Translations under genes and position numbers: made by a program | Shown: positions 18,696-28,500 of the stretch, piece by piece | Numbering within the stretch: the first letter of the stretch is position 1 | How the letters are laid out: every line of letters starts with the position of its first letter | NCBI GenBank assembly: GCA_040878395.1 | Contig: JBBDMI010000007.1 | Span: 1-64,000, forward strand | Source of the DNA: Candidatus Dependentiae bacterium | GTDB taxonomy: Bacteria; Babelota; Babeliae; Babelales; Vermiphilaceae | DNA: 64,000 nucleotides | Direction of reading: 5' to 3' | The notes under the pieces: generated by a model | Database searches by the model: none | Told to the model about the DNA's origin: nothing | What the model saw: the letters and a program-made list of their open reading frames with translations, nothing else

Positions 18696-19792
18696 ATATT
18701 GTCGACGTTCAAATTATCACGATTGCCCTTTTGGTTGCCTACGCTTGTACATTGCCCGGTATTTTTTTAACGCTGCGTGGCATGGCACTTATGAGTGATG
18801 CAATAAGTCATGCAATTCTTCCCGGTATTGTCATTATGTTTTTATGCACGCACAATCTACATTCACCTTTTTTGACAATTGCCGCATCATGTACCGGAAT
18901 TGTAACTGTACTCCTGACCGAATCGCTTATTGCAACTAAATGTCTCAAAGAAGATGCTGCTATCGGATTAGTATTTCCCCTCTTTTTCTCTGTTGGTATT
19001 ATCTTGATCTGTTTATATGCACGTACCGTACATTTGGATATTGATATGGTCATCATGGGAGAAATTATTTTTGCTCCATTCGACACATTATATATACATG
19101 GTTATCCAGCTGGACCACACGCATTATGGAACATGATTGTCATTTTATTAATCAATAGTTTATTCGTTGCATTATGCTACAAAGAACTTCAAATAACTAC
19201 GTTTAACAAAGGACTTGCATCTGCATTGGGATTTTCTCCCTTAATTATACAATACATTTTGATGTGCTTAACTAGCATTACCTGTGTTGGTACATTTGAT
19301 ATTGTAGGCTCTATAGTTGTTGTGGCTTTGATAATCGGACCTGCTTCAACTGCATATTTAATATCAAGAACGCTTCATCGTATGATACATATCAGCTTTG
19401 TTGCTGCAACTTTATCCGTATTGCTTGGATATATTTTTGCATATACTCTTGATGTTTCTATTGCAGGATCTATAGCTACGATGAATGGATTACTTTTTTT
19501 AAGTGCTTTATTATTTGCACCAAAACGTGGTTTATGTGCTCAATATATATCAAACACCAAAGAACGAAAACAACATGCAATGCGCCTTTTGTGCTCTTAT
19601 ATTAAATATCATAATGCATGCACATTTGATCAATTAGCCGATGATATGCAATGGAGCCATAAAAAATGCTCCGGCATTGTGCAATACGCACTCAAAGAAA
19701 AATTCATCTTACAGCATGAAAATAAACTCATTGTAAGTAAAGATGGTTTGACATTCCTTAAACATGCATTACCGGATAATGCCATCGTCTAA
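18692..19792 (+). CDS. Metal ABC transporter permease fused to a C-terminal winged-helix domain
   Basis: Residues 1 to about 285 are a second ABC-3 permease (SDAISHAILPGIVIMF, FDIVGSIVVVALIIGPASTAYL). The last roughly 79 residues are soluble and resemble a DtxR/MntR-type winged helix: HAMRLLCSYIKY, then FDQLADDMQWSHKKCSGIVQYALKEKFI, then a beta-wing ENKLIVSKDG. Chlamydial YtgCR is a known permease fused to a metal-dependent repressor. Here the fused part is shorter, with no obvious dimerisation domain. I start at 18692, where ATGA overlaps the previous stop; an ATG at 18671 would add seven residues. Permease identity is firm, the DNA-binding role is inferred. Confidence 0.85.
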   Translation: MNIVDVQIITIALLVAYACTLPGIFLTLRGMALMSDAISHAILPGIVIMFLCTHNLHSPFLTIAASCTGIVTVLLTESLIATKCLKEDAAIGLVFPLFFSVGIILICLYARTVHLDIDMVIMGEIIFAPFDTLYIHGYPAGPHALWNMIVILLINSLFVALCYKELQITTFNKGLASALGFSPLIIQYILMCLTSITCVGTFDIVGSIVVVALIIGPASTAYLISRTLHRMIHISFVAATLSVLLGYIFAYTLDVSIAGSIATMNGLLFLSALLFAPKRGLCAQYISNTKERKQHAMRLLCSYIKYHNACTFDQLADDMQWSHKKCSGIVQYALKEKFILQHENKLIVSKDGLTFLKHALPDNAIV

Positions 19793-19815
19793 ACGTTCTT
19801 TTAAACAAAAACAGG

Positions 19816-20301
19816 TCAATCTTCTTTCACCGTAAACTTAATAGTACCATCACTCGCTAATACAGCAGACTCAACCCTTTTAAGATCACGCGTCTGTAAC
19901 TGAGTTTGCAGCTCATTGAGCAGTTCATCTTTTGTAATAGAATTTTTTTCCATAGCTCTCGATTGAATCTTACCGTTAACCACCAATTTAACCGGTTTTC
20001 CTTTTATTAACAGCTCAAGAAAGGGTACATGAAACACCAACATCGTTATACATATATTTAATACAATCAAAAAGAATAAACTGCATAAAATCGGTATAAA
20101 AAACTCCGGAAAAACAATCGCCTGTGCAAGCATAGAGCCAAGCATTACAAATATAACAAAGTTAAATGGATTGCGAACTCCTACCAATTTTTTATTAAAA
20201 CGAGCAAAAATAATACCTAAAAAATAGATAATAGTTGCACGCACCATCATAAAAAAAATACTCGCTAATGACACCATAGAAAAATCTATTCCATTTAACA
20301 T
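19816..20301 (-). CDS. DUF421 family membrane protein (YetF/YdfR type)
   Basis: Three hydrophobic segments in the first 95 residues, with the family's R...NPFNFVIFVMLGSMLAQAI block. A small cytoplasmic domain follows, beginning LLIKGKPVKLVVNGKIQSRAMEKNSITKDELLNEL and ending VESAVLASDGTIKFTVKED. Both parts match DUF421. Related Bacillus proteins act in spore or envelope biology, but the molecular function is not established. AAGGA precedes the start. It points toward the metal operon and ends 23 bases from the fused permease gene. Confidence 0.85.
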   Translation of the reverse strand: MLNGIDFSMVSLASIFFMMVRATIIYFLGIIFARFNKKLVGVRNPFNFVIFVMLGSMLAQAIVFPEFFIPILCSLFFLIVLNICITMLVFHVPFLELLIKGKPVKLVVNGKIQSRAMEKNSITKDELLNELQTQLQTRDLKRVESAVLASDGTIKFTVKED

Positions 20302-20420
20302 ATCTTTATTCCTTTTTTATATTGTCTCAGTTCACTCATACATTTGAGATGTAAAGTTGCAGGCTCAACCAAATTTATGATACAGTAATCTATGATCAAC
20401 TTTCAAACAAAGGATTATTT

Positions 20421-21509
20421 ATGCCTGAAAAAACACCAACATCTAAAGAAAATCGAACCTTTACCGGAAACTTTTATATTTTTCATGCATTTGATGTTGG
20501 TGATGAATTCAATTTAGAAGCAATTAAAGATGAAGACCATATCATAACTCGTTCATATACCGTCCCCAAATTTTTTAAGAATTACCATATGCCATTGGAA
20601 ATTGATTTGCCTCATCCGCATAGCAGTTCCGGTTGTCATAGTGTGAGATTACACAATTTTGGCACAATCGCCCTTACCTATAAAATTCCATTTTCCGACA
20701 CTTTTGATCAAGTACGAAAAAATATTGAAAACCTCGATAATAAATTTCAAGAACAAAGTGTCATTGACGCCGCGAATGTGTATAAGGCAATAAAAAATAA
20801 TGTAAAAAAAGGCAAATTCTTTTTAACCAAATCATCTTATATGGTAATTCAAGTTGATGTAGAAAACGAAGACCGCATTACCGTAGATGAACTCAAGAAT
20901 CAATATGGCAGTGTTGTCGCTTCAATGATACGCTTTGAAAAAGAAATGCTGTCAGAGTATCAAATCAAAGACATCTGGAATGATGCTCTTGGCTACCTTA
21001 GAGGTGATTTGATTATTGTCGATACCGAAAGTTCATTTGTATATGATCCGGATTATGAAGAGATTTTGTACTTGTTTGAATTTGCCAATATTCAAGCGCT
21101 TGAATTACGCTTTTTCGATCGATTACTCGATCAAAAATTGAATCTCATATATGAAGAAAAATTTGGCGCTTTAAGCTTGAAGTCATATTTACCATTTATT
21201 GGCAGCACTGCTACCAGTCCGGTCGATGAACTAGGAAAACTTAAAGTTGATATTCAAGTAATCATTGAGCGTATGGAAAGTAGCATTAAACTGGTCGGTG
21301 AGCCCTATTTTTCTGAAATTTATGTATTACTTGTTGATAAGCTTGATCTTAATGGCTGGCGTAATGGCATCAATCAGAAACTTGAAATTATTACCGATAT
21401 CAAAAATGTCATCCAACATAAAGTTGATTCAATCCGTGGTGACATGCTTGAAGTATTAATTATCATTCTGATTTTCATTGAACTGCTTGTCGGGCTTTGG
21501 AAGCATTAG
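20421..21509 (+). CDS. DUF155/RMD1-like protein with C-terminal membrane anchor
   Basis: A soluble protein of about 335 residues followed by one C-terminal membrane helix (LEVLIIILIFIELLVGLW). The ending, a helical hairpin then LEVLIIILIFIE, and the central DALGYLRGDLIIVDTES and FANIQALELRFFD blocks resemble the DUF155 (RMD1/YagE) family. Eukaryotic members are mitochondrial or sporulation proteins; the bacterial function is unknown. AAAGGA lies seven bases before the start. It has its own transcription unit, divergent from the DUF421 gene. Confidence 0.65.
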   Translation: MPEKTPTSKENRTFTGNFYIFHAFDVGDEFNLEAIKDEDHIITRSYTVPKFFKNYHMPLEIDLPHPHSSSGCHSVRLHNFGTIALTYKIPFSDTFDQVRKNIENLDNKFQEQSVIDAANVYKAIKNNVKKGKFFLTKSSYMVIQVDVENEDRITVDELKNQYGSVVASMIRFEKEMLSEYQIKDIWNDALGYLRGDLIIVDTESSFVYDPDYEEILYLFEFANIQALELRFFDRLLDQKLNLIYEEKFGALSLKSYLPFIGSTATSPVDELGKLKVDIQVIIERMESSIKLVGEPYFSEIYVLLVDKLDLNGWRNGINQKLEIITDIKNVIQHKVDSIRGDMLEVLIIILIFIELLVGLWKH

Positions 21510-21707
21510 CAGAATTTAAGCATAACATACATATAACTATAAGTAAGATTATTGCTTTATCATACACATACAATGAGATTGCTCAATCTGTTTGAGTATA
21601 TCATTGTTAACATACTCTTTTAGATGCATCTTCATATATCAATACTGTGAACAGTTTTTAAATTTTTTTTTGTATAGTAATGATCATTATAGATAAAATA
21701 ATCTTCT

Positions 21708-21915
21708 ATTTTGTCATTCCTGAAGGGAATCCAGCAGTGATCGGCCTAATGTTAATAAAGCCTTGGTCAATGATGTGCATTATTTAAAAAGTATTGTAAA
21801 GTAAAATTCAAAAACATTAAAAACCAATCATTCTCTAAACGAACAAAATTTTTTGGCCAAGTATTCCTCTAGATCACATCGGTTTCCACTGGATTCCCTT
21901 CAGGAATGACAAAAT
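21708..21915. repeat. MITE-like element with 27-bp perfect inverted ends
   Basis: Arm 21708-21734 (attttgtcattcctgaagg... ) is the exact reverse complement of 21889-21915. The 154-base interior has no gene. Each arm itself resembles the common REP-like motif TCATTCC...GGGAATCC, also seen in another form at 48195-48218. It could be a non-autonomous mobile element or a pair of REP units. Confidence 0.75.
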
Positions 21916-22166
21916 GAACAAATTTATTTTTTTACTTGGATTATTGTCACATCTTATTTGAATTTTTTTTGAATTTAACCAAACATTGATTTAATTGCAT
22001 CCTGATTATGGAAACATACATTCATTCGGTAGCGTTAGACATTAGAAATGTCCACAGTATCGCCTGATCGCAATATTGATTTATTTCAGGTATTTTATGT
22101 TTTCGAAATCACATTAAAAAATAATGTTTTATTTTAATCGCATCATTTCTCTTTTTTAGCTGTTTT

Positions 22167-22203
22167 TTGTGTAAACTGTAAATCAAACTTACAAATTACA
22201 CAA
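22167..22203. promoter_or_regulatory. Operator-like palindrome 1 ahead of the AAA_14 ATPase gene
   Basis: TTGTGTAAactGTAA ... TTACaaaTTACACAA is an inverted repeat with 13 of 15 matching positions per arm and a 7-base centre. A related second palindrome lies 13 bases further on. Confidence 0.55.
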
Positions 22204-22216
22204 CTTTAAACATTAA

Positions 22217-22259
22217 ATCTTGTGCAATTTTTCAATTTGATTTACAATTTACACAAGAT
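22217..22259. promoter_or_regulatory. Operator-like palindrome 2 ahead of the AAA_14 ATPase gene
   Basis: ATCTTGTGCAA ... TTACACAAGAT, 10 of 11 outer positions matching, shares the TTACACAA half-site and a neighbouring TTACAA with palindrome 1. It ends 26 bases before the start codon, a position suited to transcriptional control. Confidence 0.5.
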
Positions 22260-22285
22260 CCATAATAAAAATAAGGGAAGAAAAT

Positions 22286-23458
22286 ATGTTTATAAAACGT
22301 CAAATACAAGGTACATTACTAAAATATGCTCAAGGATATCCGGCAATTGCCATTTTGGGACCTCGACAATCGGGAAAAACGACACTCGCCAAAGAAATAT
22401 TCAAAAATCATCTGTATATTTCCTTGGAAAACATAAATCAACGTACATTTGCCCAAGATGATCCTGAAAAATTCTTAAGAACAAATGAAAATGAATATGG
22501 CCTCATATTGGATGAAATTCAACAAGTCCCTGAACTTCTTTCTTATATCCAAACGCACATTGATACATATGATAGACCCGGCTATTTTATTTTAACCGGA
22601 TCTCAAAACTTTATTTTACACCAATCAATTTCACAAACATTAGCCGGCAGAATAGCTATAACCACCTTATTGCCCTTATCAATTGAAGAATTAAAAAATG
22701 CATCTTTACTTCCCAATAGTCCGGAAGCACTTATATTGAAAGGTTTCTATCCACGTATATATGCGAAAGACCTGGAGCCTGAACCATGGTATATACATTA
22801 TACTACAACATATATTGAACGGGATGTGCGTCAAATAGTTAATGTAAATGACCTAAGTACATTCGAAAGATTTCTTCAACTTTGTGCCGGACGCATCGGC
22901 CAATTAGTTAATTTCTCTTCATTAGCAAGTGATGCCGGCATTTCACACAATACTGCTCGATCATGGCTTTCAATATTGCAAGCAAGTTATATTATATTTT
23001 TACTACAGCCACATCATAAAAACTTTAATAAACGATTGGTTAAATCACCCAAGCTTTATTTTTATGATACAGGACTGGCCTGCTCATTACTGGGCATAAG
23101 CGAAGAAAAGCAACTTAAAACGCATTATATGGTAGGGGGCTTGTTCGAATCCTTAGTGATATCTGATATATTTAAAAACATATACAATGCAGGTAAAAAA
23201 CCAAAAGTATATTTCTGGCGAGACAGTCACGGACATGAAGTCGATTGCATTATTGAACGCGGAACAGAACTTATTCCTATAGAAATCAAATCAGGAGAAA
23301 CGATTACTAAAAACTTCTTCAACGGACTCTATAAATGGAATAATCTCTCAGACACTGATCCGGAAAAAAATTATTTAATTTATGGTGGGACTGAAAATCA
23401 AATAAGATCAAAAGGTAAAGTGCTCAATTGGAAATCAATTGCGAATCTGGACATATAA
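22286..23458 (+). CDS. AAA_14/DUF4143-type ATPase
   Basis: P-loop ATPase of the group with an N-terminal AAA_14 domain and C-terminal DUF4143. Walker A is GPRQSGKT (residues 25-32), Walker B is LILDEIQQ, and sensor-like ILTGSQNF follows. The C-terminal part has KSPKLYFYDTGLACSLLG and a nuclease-like segment with DSHGHEVDCIIE...PIEIKSG, a PD-(D/E)XK-like pattern. The cellular role of this widespread, often sporadically distributed family is not settled. GGGAAG precedes the start, and two palindromes sit just upstream. It converges on grpE across a shared terminator and stands alone, consistent with an acquired gene. Confidence 0.88.
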   Translation: MFIKRQIQGTLLKYAQGYPAIAILGPRQSGKTTLAKEIFKNHLYISLENINQRTFAQDDPEKFLRTNENEYGLILDEIQQVPELLSYIQTHIDTYDRPGYFILTGSQNFILHQSISQTLAGRIAITTLLPLSIEELKNASLLPNSPEALILKGFYPRIYAKDLEPEPWYIHYTTTYIERDVRQIVNVNDLSTFERFLQLCAGRIGQLVNFSSLASDAGISHNTARSWLSILQASYIIFLLQPHHKNFNKRLVKSPKLYFYDTGLACSLLGISEEKQLKTHYMVGGLFESLVISDIFKNIYNAGKKPKVYFWRDSHGHEVDCIIERGTELIPIEIKSGETITKNFFNGLYKWNNLSDTDPEKNYLIYGGTENQIRSKGKVLNWKSIANLDI

Positions 23459-23468
23459 AAAATAGCAA

Positions 23469-23507
23469 AAAAGCTCCCAGAATATACTTATTCATCTGGG
23501 AGCTTTT
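23469..23507. terminator. Bidirectional terminator
   Basis: Stem AAAAGCTCCCAG / CTGGGAGCTTTT with a 15-base loop between the convergent ATPase and grpE genes, with A and T runs on both sides. Confidence 0.9.
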
Positions 23508-23516
23508 AAATTATAA

Positions 23517-24113
23517 TTATTTTGCAACGGTTACTTTTGCAGGACGCAACACCTCATCGCCAAACATAAACCCTTTTTGTACAACATCAACAATATCGCC
23601 TGAAGTAACATCCGGCATATCAACCTGTGCAATAGCTTCATGCAGCATAGGATCAAATGCTTGCATTTGTTCAATTTCACTGACATGCATGGTGCCAAGA
23701 AATTTATACAAACCTTTACCAATCATTTCAAAACCTTTAAGCCAAGCATCTAATTCAGGAGTTTTTTCCTGTTTTTTATGTTCAGCTAATGCCCGATCAA
23801 AATCATCTACAATTGCCAATAATTTCACAAGAATATCTTCTTGTGCACGACGTGTCCACATAGACTGTTCTTTTTCAATGCGTCGTTTATAATTTTGCAT
23901 ATCAGCAGAAATAAGCATAAACTTATTTTTCCATTCATGAGACTCAACTTTACATGCATCTAACTGAGCCTGTAACTCTTCATTGTGTTCAGTTTGCTCT
24001 GTTGCGCTTTCAGAAGCTGATTCTTGAAATTCTGCCGGCTCATTTTGTGTATCATTTTCTAGGTAACAAGCTGCTTTTTCATTCATTTCAGGTGCGTTGT
24101 TATTTGATTCCAT
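23517..24113 (-). CDS. grpE: GrpE, nucleotide exchange factor for DnaK
   Basis: Releases ADP from DnaK. The N-terminal 45 residues are acidic and disordered-looking, followed by a long coiled coil (about 45-95) with the family block ADMQNYKRRIEKEQ. The C-terminal beta domain contains GFEMIGKGLYKFL, FDPMLHEAIAQV and VVQKGFMFGDEVLRPAKVTVAK. Length 198 is typical. dnaK and dnaJ are not adjacent. Confidence 0.95.
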   Translation of the reverse strand: MESNNNAPEMNEKAACYLENDTQNEPAEFQESASESATEQTEHNEELQAQLDACKVESHEWKNKFMLISADMQNYKRRIEKEQSMWTRRAQEDILVKLLAIVDDFDRALAEHKKQEKTPELDAWLKGFEMIGKGLYKFLGTMHVSEIEQMQAFDPMLHEAIAQVDMPDVTSGDIVDVVQKGFMFGDEVLRPAKVTVAK

Positions 24114-24286
24114 AATCCCTACATTTTAAAAAAACTTTAAAAATATCTATATCTATATATGTTTAGTATAACAAAGCATGATAAACCAAACAAGCTCATC
24201 AGGGTAGTTACAGCGGTTAAAATATATGCTAGTTTTATATACATTGTTGCATGAAAAAGATATCAAAAGATCTAAGGATATTTAAT

Positions 24287-25549
24287 ATGAAGCAGGCATT
24301 AAAGTTATTAATCATAGGATTATGTACCAATATCAGTCTTATTGCATGGGATAATTTACACTTTTATCGTGCAAGTTTCTTTTTTGGTGAACCGCGGTTT
24401 GAGCGACAAGGCTTAAGCACACTCAATGCACGTGTTGGTGCCGGTTCAACACGCACCGGACGCAATGGATGCTCAGATAAAGTATGTTTACTCGATATTT
24501 TCGGCCCACAAGTTGCCTTCAAATTAGGTGAAGGAGTCCCGGGCAAAGATTTCACTAAGCCACAAGACCTCACCTTACAACTGCTGGAAAAAGAACCTGC
24601 TCGTAACTGTTTTGGGCAATTTTCATTTGGTGGTAAATTCAAAACGGTAGAACTTGATCTACAATTCTATCAAAACATTACTGATGGTTTTTTCTTTGAA
24701 CTCTATGTTCCGATTCGTAAATTAGAAATAAGCGATATAACCTGTTGTGATCTTTCATCAGATTGCCCTCCTTGCCCAAATAAAAACAGCCCTATTTGGC
24801 AAACATTTTTGAATCAATTTGATTCCATACTGAATGATCATTGCTTATGCTTTGAAGGCGTAGATCACACCGGTATAGGCGATACAAGTGCTATTTTAGG
24901 ATGGGCAGTAAATTTTGAAGAAACAGAGCATTTAGATTTTATCGATGCAATGTTCCAAGCCGGTGTACTGTTCCCAACCGGTCGTAAAAGCAATCCAAAT
25001 ATTATTTTCGATTTACCCCAAGGATATGACGGCCATTACGGTTTCCCGCTCAACATGAGTCTTGCATTTGGCCTATATGAATGGTTCACTTTCGGCGGTC
25101 ATGTTTTTGCAATGCCATTCAAAAGTAAATGCCGTGAAATTCGCATGAAAACCAGCACAGCTCAAAATGGATTTATCAAATTAACCAAAGGATGCGCGGA
25201 TGTGAAACGTGGCGCTTTATGGCAAATTGGCACCTATATAAAAGCGGATCATTTTTGCAGAAATCTGTCACTTCTTTTAGGTTATTCATTTTCAACTGAA
25301 CGTGAAAGTAGTATACGCCCTACCGATACTTGCATTTTTGATCCCGGCATTGTGTGTAGTGATTCAATGCTCAGCGGATGGAAAATGCACACCATTCATC
25401 TGCTAGGAGAATTTGATTTCTTGCAAGAGCGCTGTTTCTTTGGACCACGTTTAGGTTTCTTTGGAAACTTTGTTATCGGTGGTCAACGCATTTTCAACAC
25501 CAGCATCGGTGGTGGCATGGTTGGTATAGATTTGGTCTGGAGTTATTAA
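24287..25549 (+). CDS. Predicted outer-membrane beta-barrel protein
   Basis: No named family recognised. A signal peptide (MKQALKLLIIGLCTNISLIAW) is followed by alternating hydrophobic/polar strands and Gly-rich turns. The protein ends GGGMVGIDLVWSY, an aromatic C-terminus like the barrel signal read by BamA. Cysteines cluster in two places (CCDLSSDCPPC near 158, and around 190-200), which may form loop disulfides. The start at 24287 has AAGGA upstream; an ATG at 24251 would add a non-signal N-terminus. The large cysteine-rich protein follows 30 bases later and is probably co-transcribed. Confidence 0.65.
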   Translation: MKQALKLLIIGLCTNISLIAWDNLHFYRASFFFGEPRFERQGLSTLNARVGAGSTRTGRNGCSDKVCLLDIFGPQVAFKLGEGVPGKDFTKPQDLTLQLLEKEPARNCFGQFSFGGKFKTVELDLQFYQNITDGFFFELYVPIRKLEISDITCCDLSSDCPPCPNKNSPIWQTFLNQFDSILNDHCLCFEGVDHTGIGDTSAILGWAVNFEETEHLDFIDAMFQAGVLFPTGRKSNPNIIFDLPQGYDGHYGFPLNMSLAFGLYEWFTFGGHVFAMPFKSKCREIRMKTSTAQNGFIKLTKGCADVKRGALWQIGTYIKADHFCRNLSLLLGYSFSTERESSIRPTDTCIFDPGIVCSDSMLSGWKMHTIHLLGEFDFLQERCFFGPRLGFFGNFVIGGQRIFNTSIGGGMVGIDLVWSY

Positions 25550-25579
25550 AAAAAAAATGCATAAAAAAGGAATTTGAGT

Positions 25580-28500
25580 ATGAACAGAAAAATGTGCACC
25601 TTACTGATCTGCATGTTATTTTTCAATCAAAGTTTTGCAACACAACTTATACAAGGAAATGTTAAACCTACGACTGCTGCCAATGGTTGCCCTGCAAATG
25701 CAACCGAAACATTCAATGCTCCCGTACAAGTAACCACCTATGATCGTGCAAATGGCATTTTTTATGTCGGCCTGGCAAGCAGTGCTGGAACTTATGCTGT
25801 TTCAAGTTTCCAACGCACATTAGGATCAAGTCAAATTCCACGTTTTAAGCCACGAGCAACTCAAACCAGCACATCCGAGCCTAATCTAAATAATGAATCA
25901 ATTGCATTACTAGCCATGGCAACTGATGCCGGTGATACCAGCTCACGCGTTGCCGGAGTATCTGAAGGCACTAATACTTCAACGAAAGTCTTTATTCTTG
26001 ATATTACCAACAAAGTTACCTTTAGCCCTGATCTTAAACTGTATAATCCTACATTAAACGAAGATGGAAATGGTGCATCTACAATTCATAGTATCGCTGC
26101 AAATCGTTGTTTTATTTTTGCTACCGTATCAGGCGGCGTATTTAGTGAAGCAGATGGTGGCATTGCAGTTATCGCTATAAATCAAGAAAATTTATCTTTA
26201 AATCAAACTGCCGCGGTCCCGGGTGATATGGGCATAAAAGCACAGCAATTTAATAATAACTCTCCACAATTGAAAATTGGCAATAGCACAATTGACATTC
26301 AAAATGATCCAATTTTATTATGGGATGACCAACTTGAACGTTTATATGCCGGAGCATCGATTCAAATAGAACCGCAAGTGAATGGAGCCGGTGGCATATC
26401 AGTTGTTGTCGGTACCGTTGGCACCTGCCCTGAAAAAGGGACCTTAACTATAGATAAAATTGCACCTAATAACGCTTTTGATGCAAACAATCACAATAAT
26501 ATAGTAGGGGACATTCCTGATGGTGATGCTAATTTAACGGTTGAACATCTGGAAATCATGCATTGCAGTACCGGCCCAAGTTATCTTATTGTGCATGGCG
26601 GCAACGGTAAGGCAACAAACCGAATATTTGCATTACCACTTGTAGACAAATGTGATCCGGAAGATCCTGAGCAAGGAAAACTTGCAAACAAAAATGCATT
26701 CGATGTCGCCACTCATCGGTTCAGAACACCGGCAACCGCAAAGGCTGATTTAGTTACCAGTTCTGATTTATTCGCACAAGTGGGTAACGGTCCATTACCA
26801 ATCCTGCCAACTCAAACAATTTCTGATATTCAAGTCATTGGCGATGCAGTTTATGTATCACTCAAGATTCCTCAAGATGCACAAAACGAAACCGGCATTT
26901 TGTATTCACAAGCACAGTTTGACAACGAAGGAAAAATAAAAAGTTGGACACCATGGACAAAACGTGTATGGCCAATTTGTGGATTCCCTGACAGCCCGTC
27001 AAGTGCGCAAGTTTCATTTTTTGCCGTCGATGCCGTTACGGGTAAAGTTATTGCGGTTGATGGAGCGCCACAAAAAACCGTGCGCATAACCGAATGGGAT
27101 GAAGGCGACCAATGTGAGCCTTGTTGCCAAAGTTGCTCATTAGCTTCTATGATCAACCGCTCATTATGCGATGGTGCATATTCAGTGCTTGACTTGGATC
27201 AATCAACAACCGGACTTGGCCAAAGCAATCCATATCGTTATGCATTGTTTGGTGGAACAAACAAAGTTGATTTTGCATTAACCAGTACATCAAAAGCACC
27301 TGGCATGCCCTATGATATTATGCCAACATCAAGTATTCCTTATCCACAAGCGGTCACTATAGATTATTGTTGTCCTGATTTCTTTTTGGAAACTGAACTT
27401 CCTGATGCCGGATGTGTTAACACATTAGAATATGCACGCCGCACAGAAAATCAAGGTGATACAAACTACTTCTTTGCAGGCACCGACAAAGGTCTCTATG
27501 CATTTGCAAAAGAAGATAAAAATGGCTTTAATGTTACAGAATTTGATCTTTTATGCAGCGACACCTTTCAAGATGCTCAATGGCATAAAATATCTGCTCT
27601 TTCAGCACCTATTGTTGATATCAAAACATCAGGCAACACATTGTATGTAATGACTTTTACCACCAGTTGCGAACTGCCATTTTATAGTGAAATTAAACGT
27701 ATAAACTTCGAGGACAATCTTGATGATATGTTCGATAGCGGGAATATTGTCACCATTGCACGTTCAACCACCAGTTCAACATCAACTGCATTGCAAAAAA
27801 CTTTACTGTTCACACAGATGGAAATCATGCAAACATCTGCTAACGGCTCTCAAGAACAGTTGGTGCTCACCACCAATAACGGCATATTTCAATCGAAAAG
27901 AACAAACGGCGTTCAAGATGCAATGAACGAAACCCAAGCTAACTGGACATTGATCCAAAATAAAACACTTTTTTATGGCATGGGCGCTATAGATAACGCA
28001 ACCATTATGAGCACACTCTGGCCATTTAGCGCACAAGATGCATGCGGTTGCAAAACATTTGAACGTTCATCAATTCACCAGCTCAATGGACAGTGCGATA
28101 TGACACCAAGCTTTTCGTTTGTACCAACTCATTTTAATCATTTAATCACTTGCGACAGTTCTGCATGTGAATCTCAATGCGATACGATACAAACCTGTTG
28201 TTGTACTGATGATTGCCCAACACCATGTGAGGAAGCAACGACAGTATGTAGCACCAGTTGCGAGCCCTGTTGTTGTGTTGATACCGAACTTACAAATCCA
28301 CCATGCGATGACCTGAAACTATTTGAAAAAATATGTTACTTCTGGTCAGATGGCGGCAGAAGATTTTTTATTATTTCACCAAGTAATGCAAAACTTGCAT
28401 GCGTGCCATGTTGTGGTAAAAAGTCCTGCAACTGCTGCCCATTGCAACAATTGCGCTTTTTGGAAGTGACGCCATTTAATACCTGTGTATGGAATGTGTG

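Larger units (their letters stand above)
21510..22285. other. Intergenic region with repeat element and operator-like palindromes
   Basis: About 775 bases without a gene. It holds a small inverted-repeat element (21708-21915) and two palindromes directly ahead of the AAA-type ATPase gene, each listed separately. The rest is AT-rich with no readable protein fragment that I could recognise. Confidence 0.75.
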
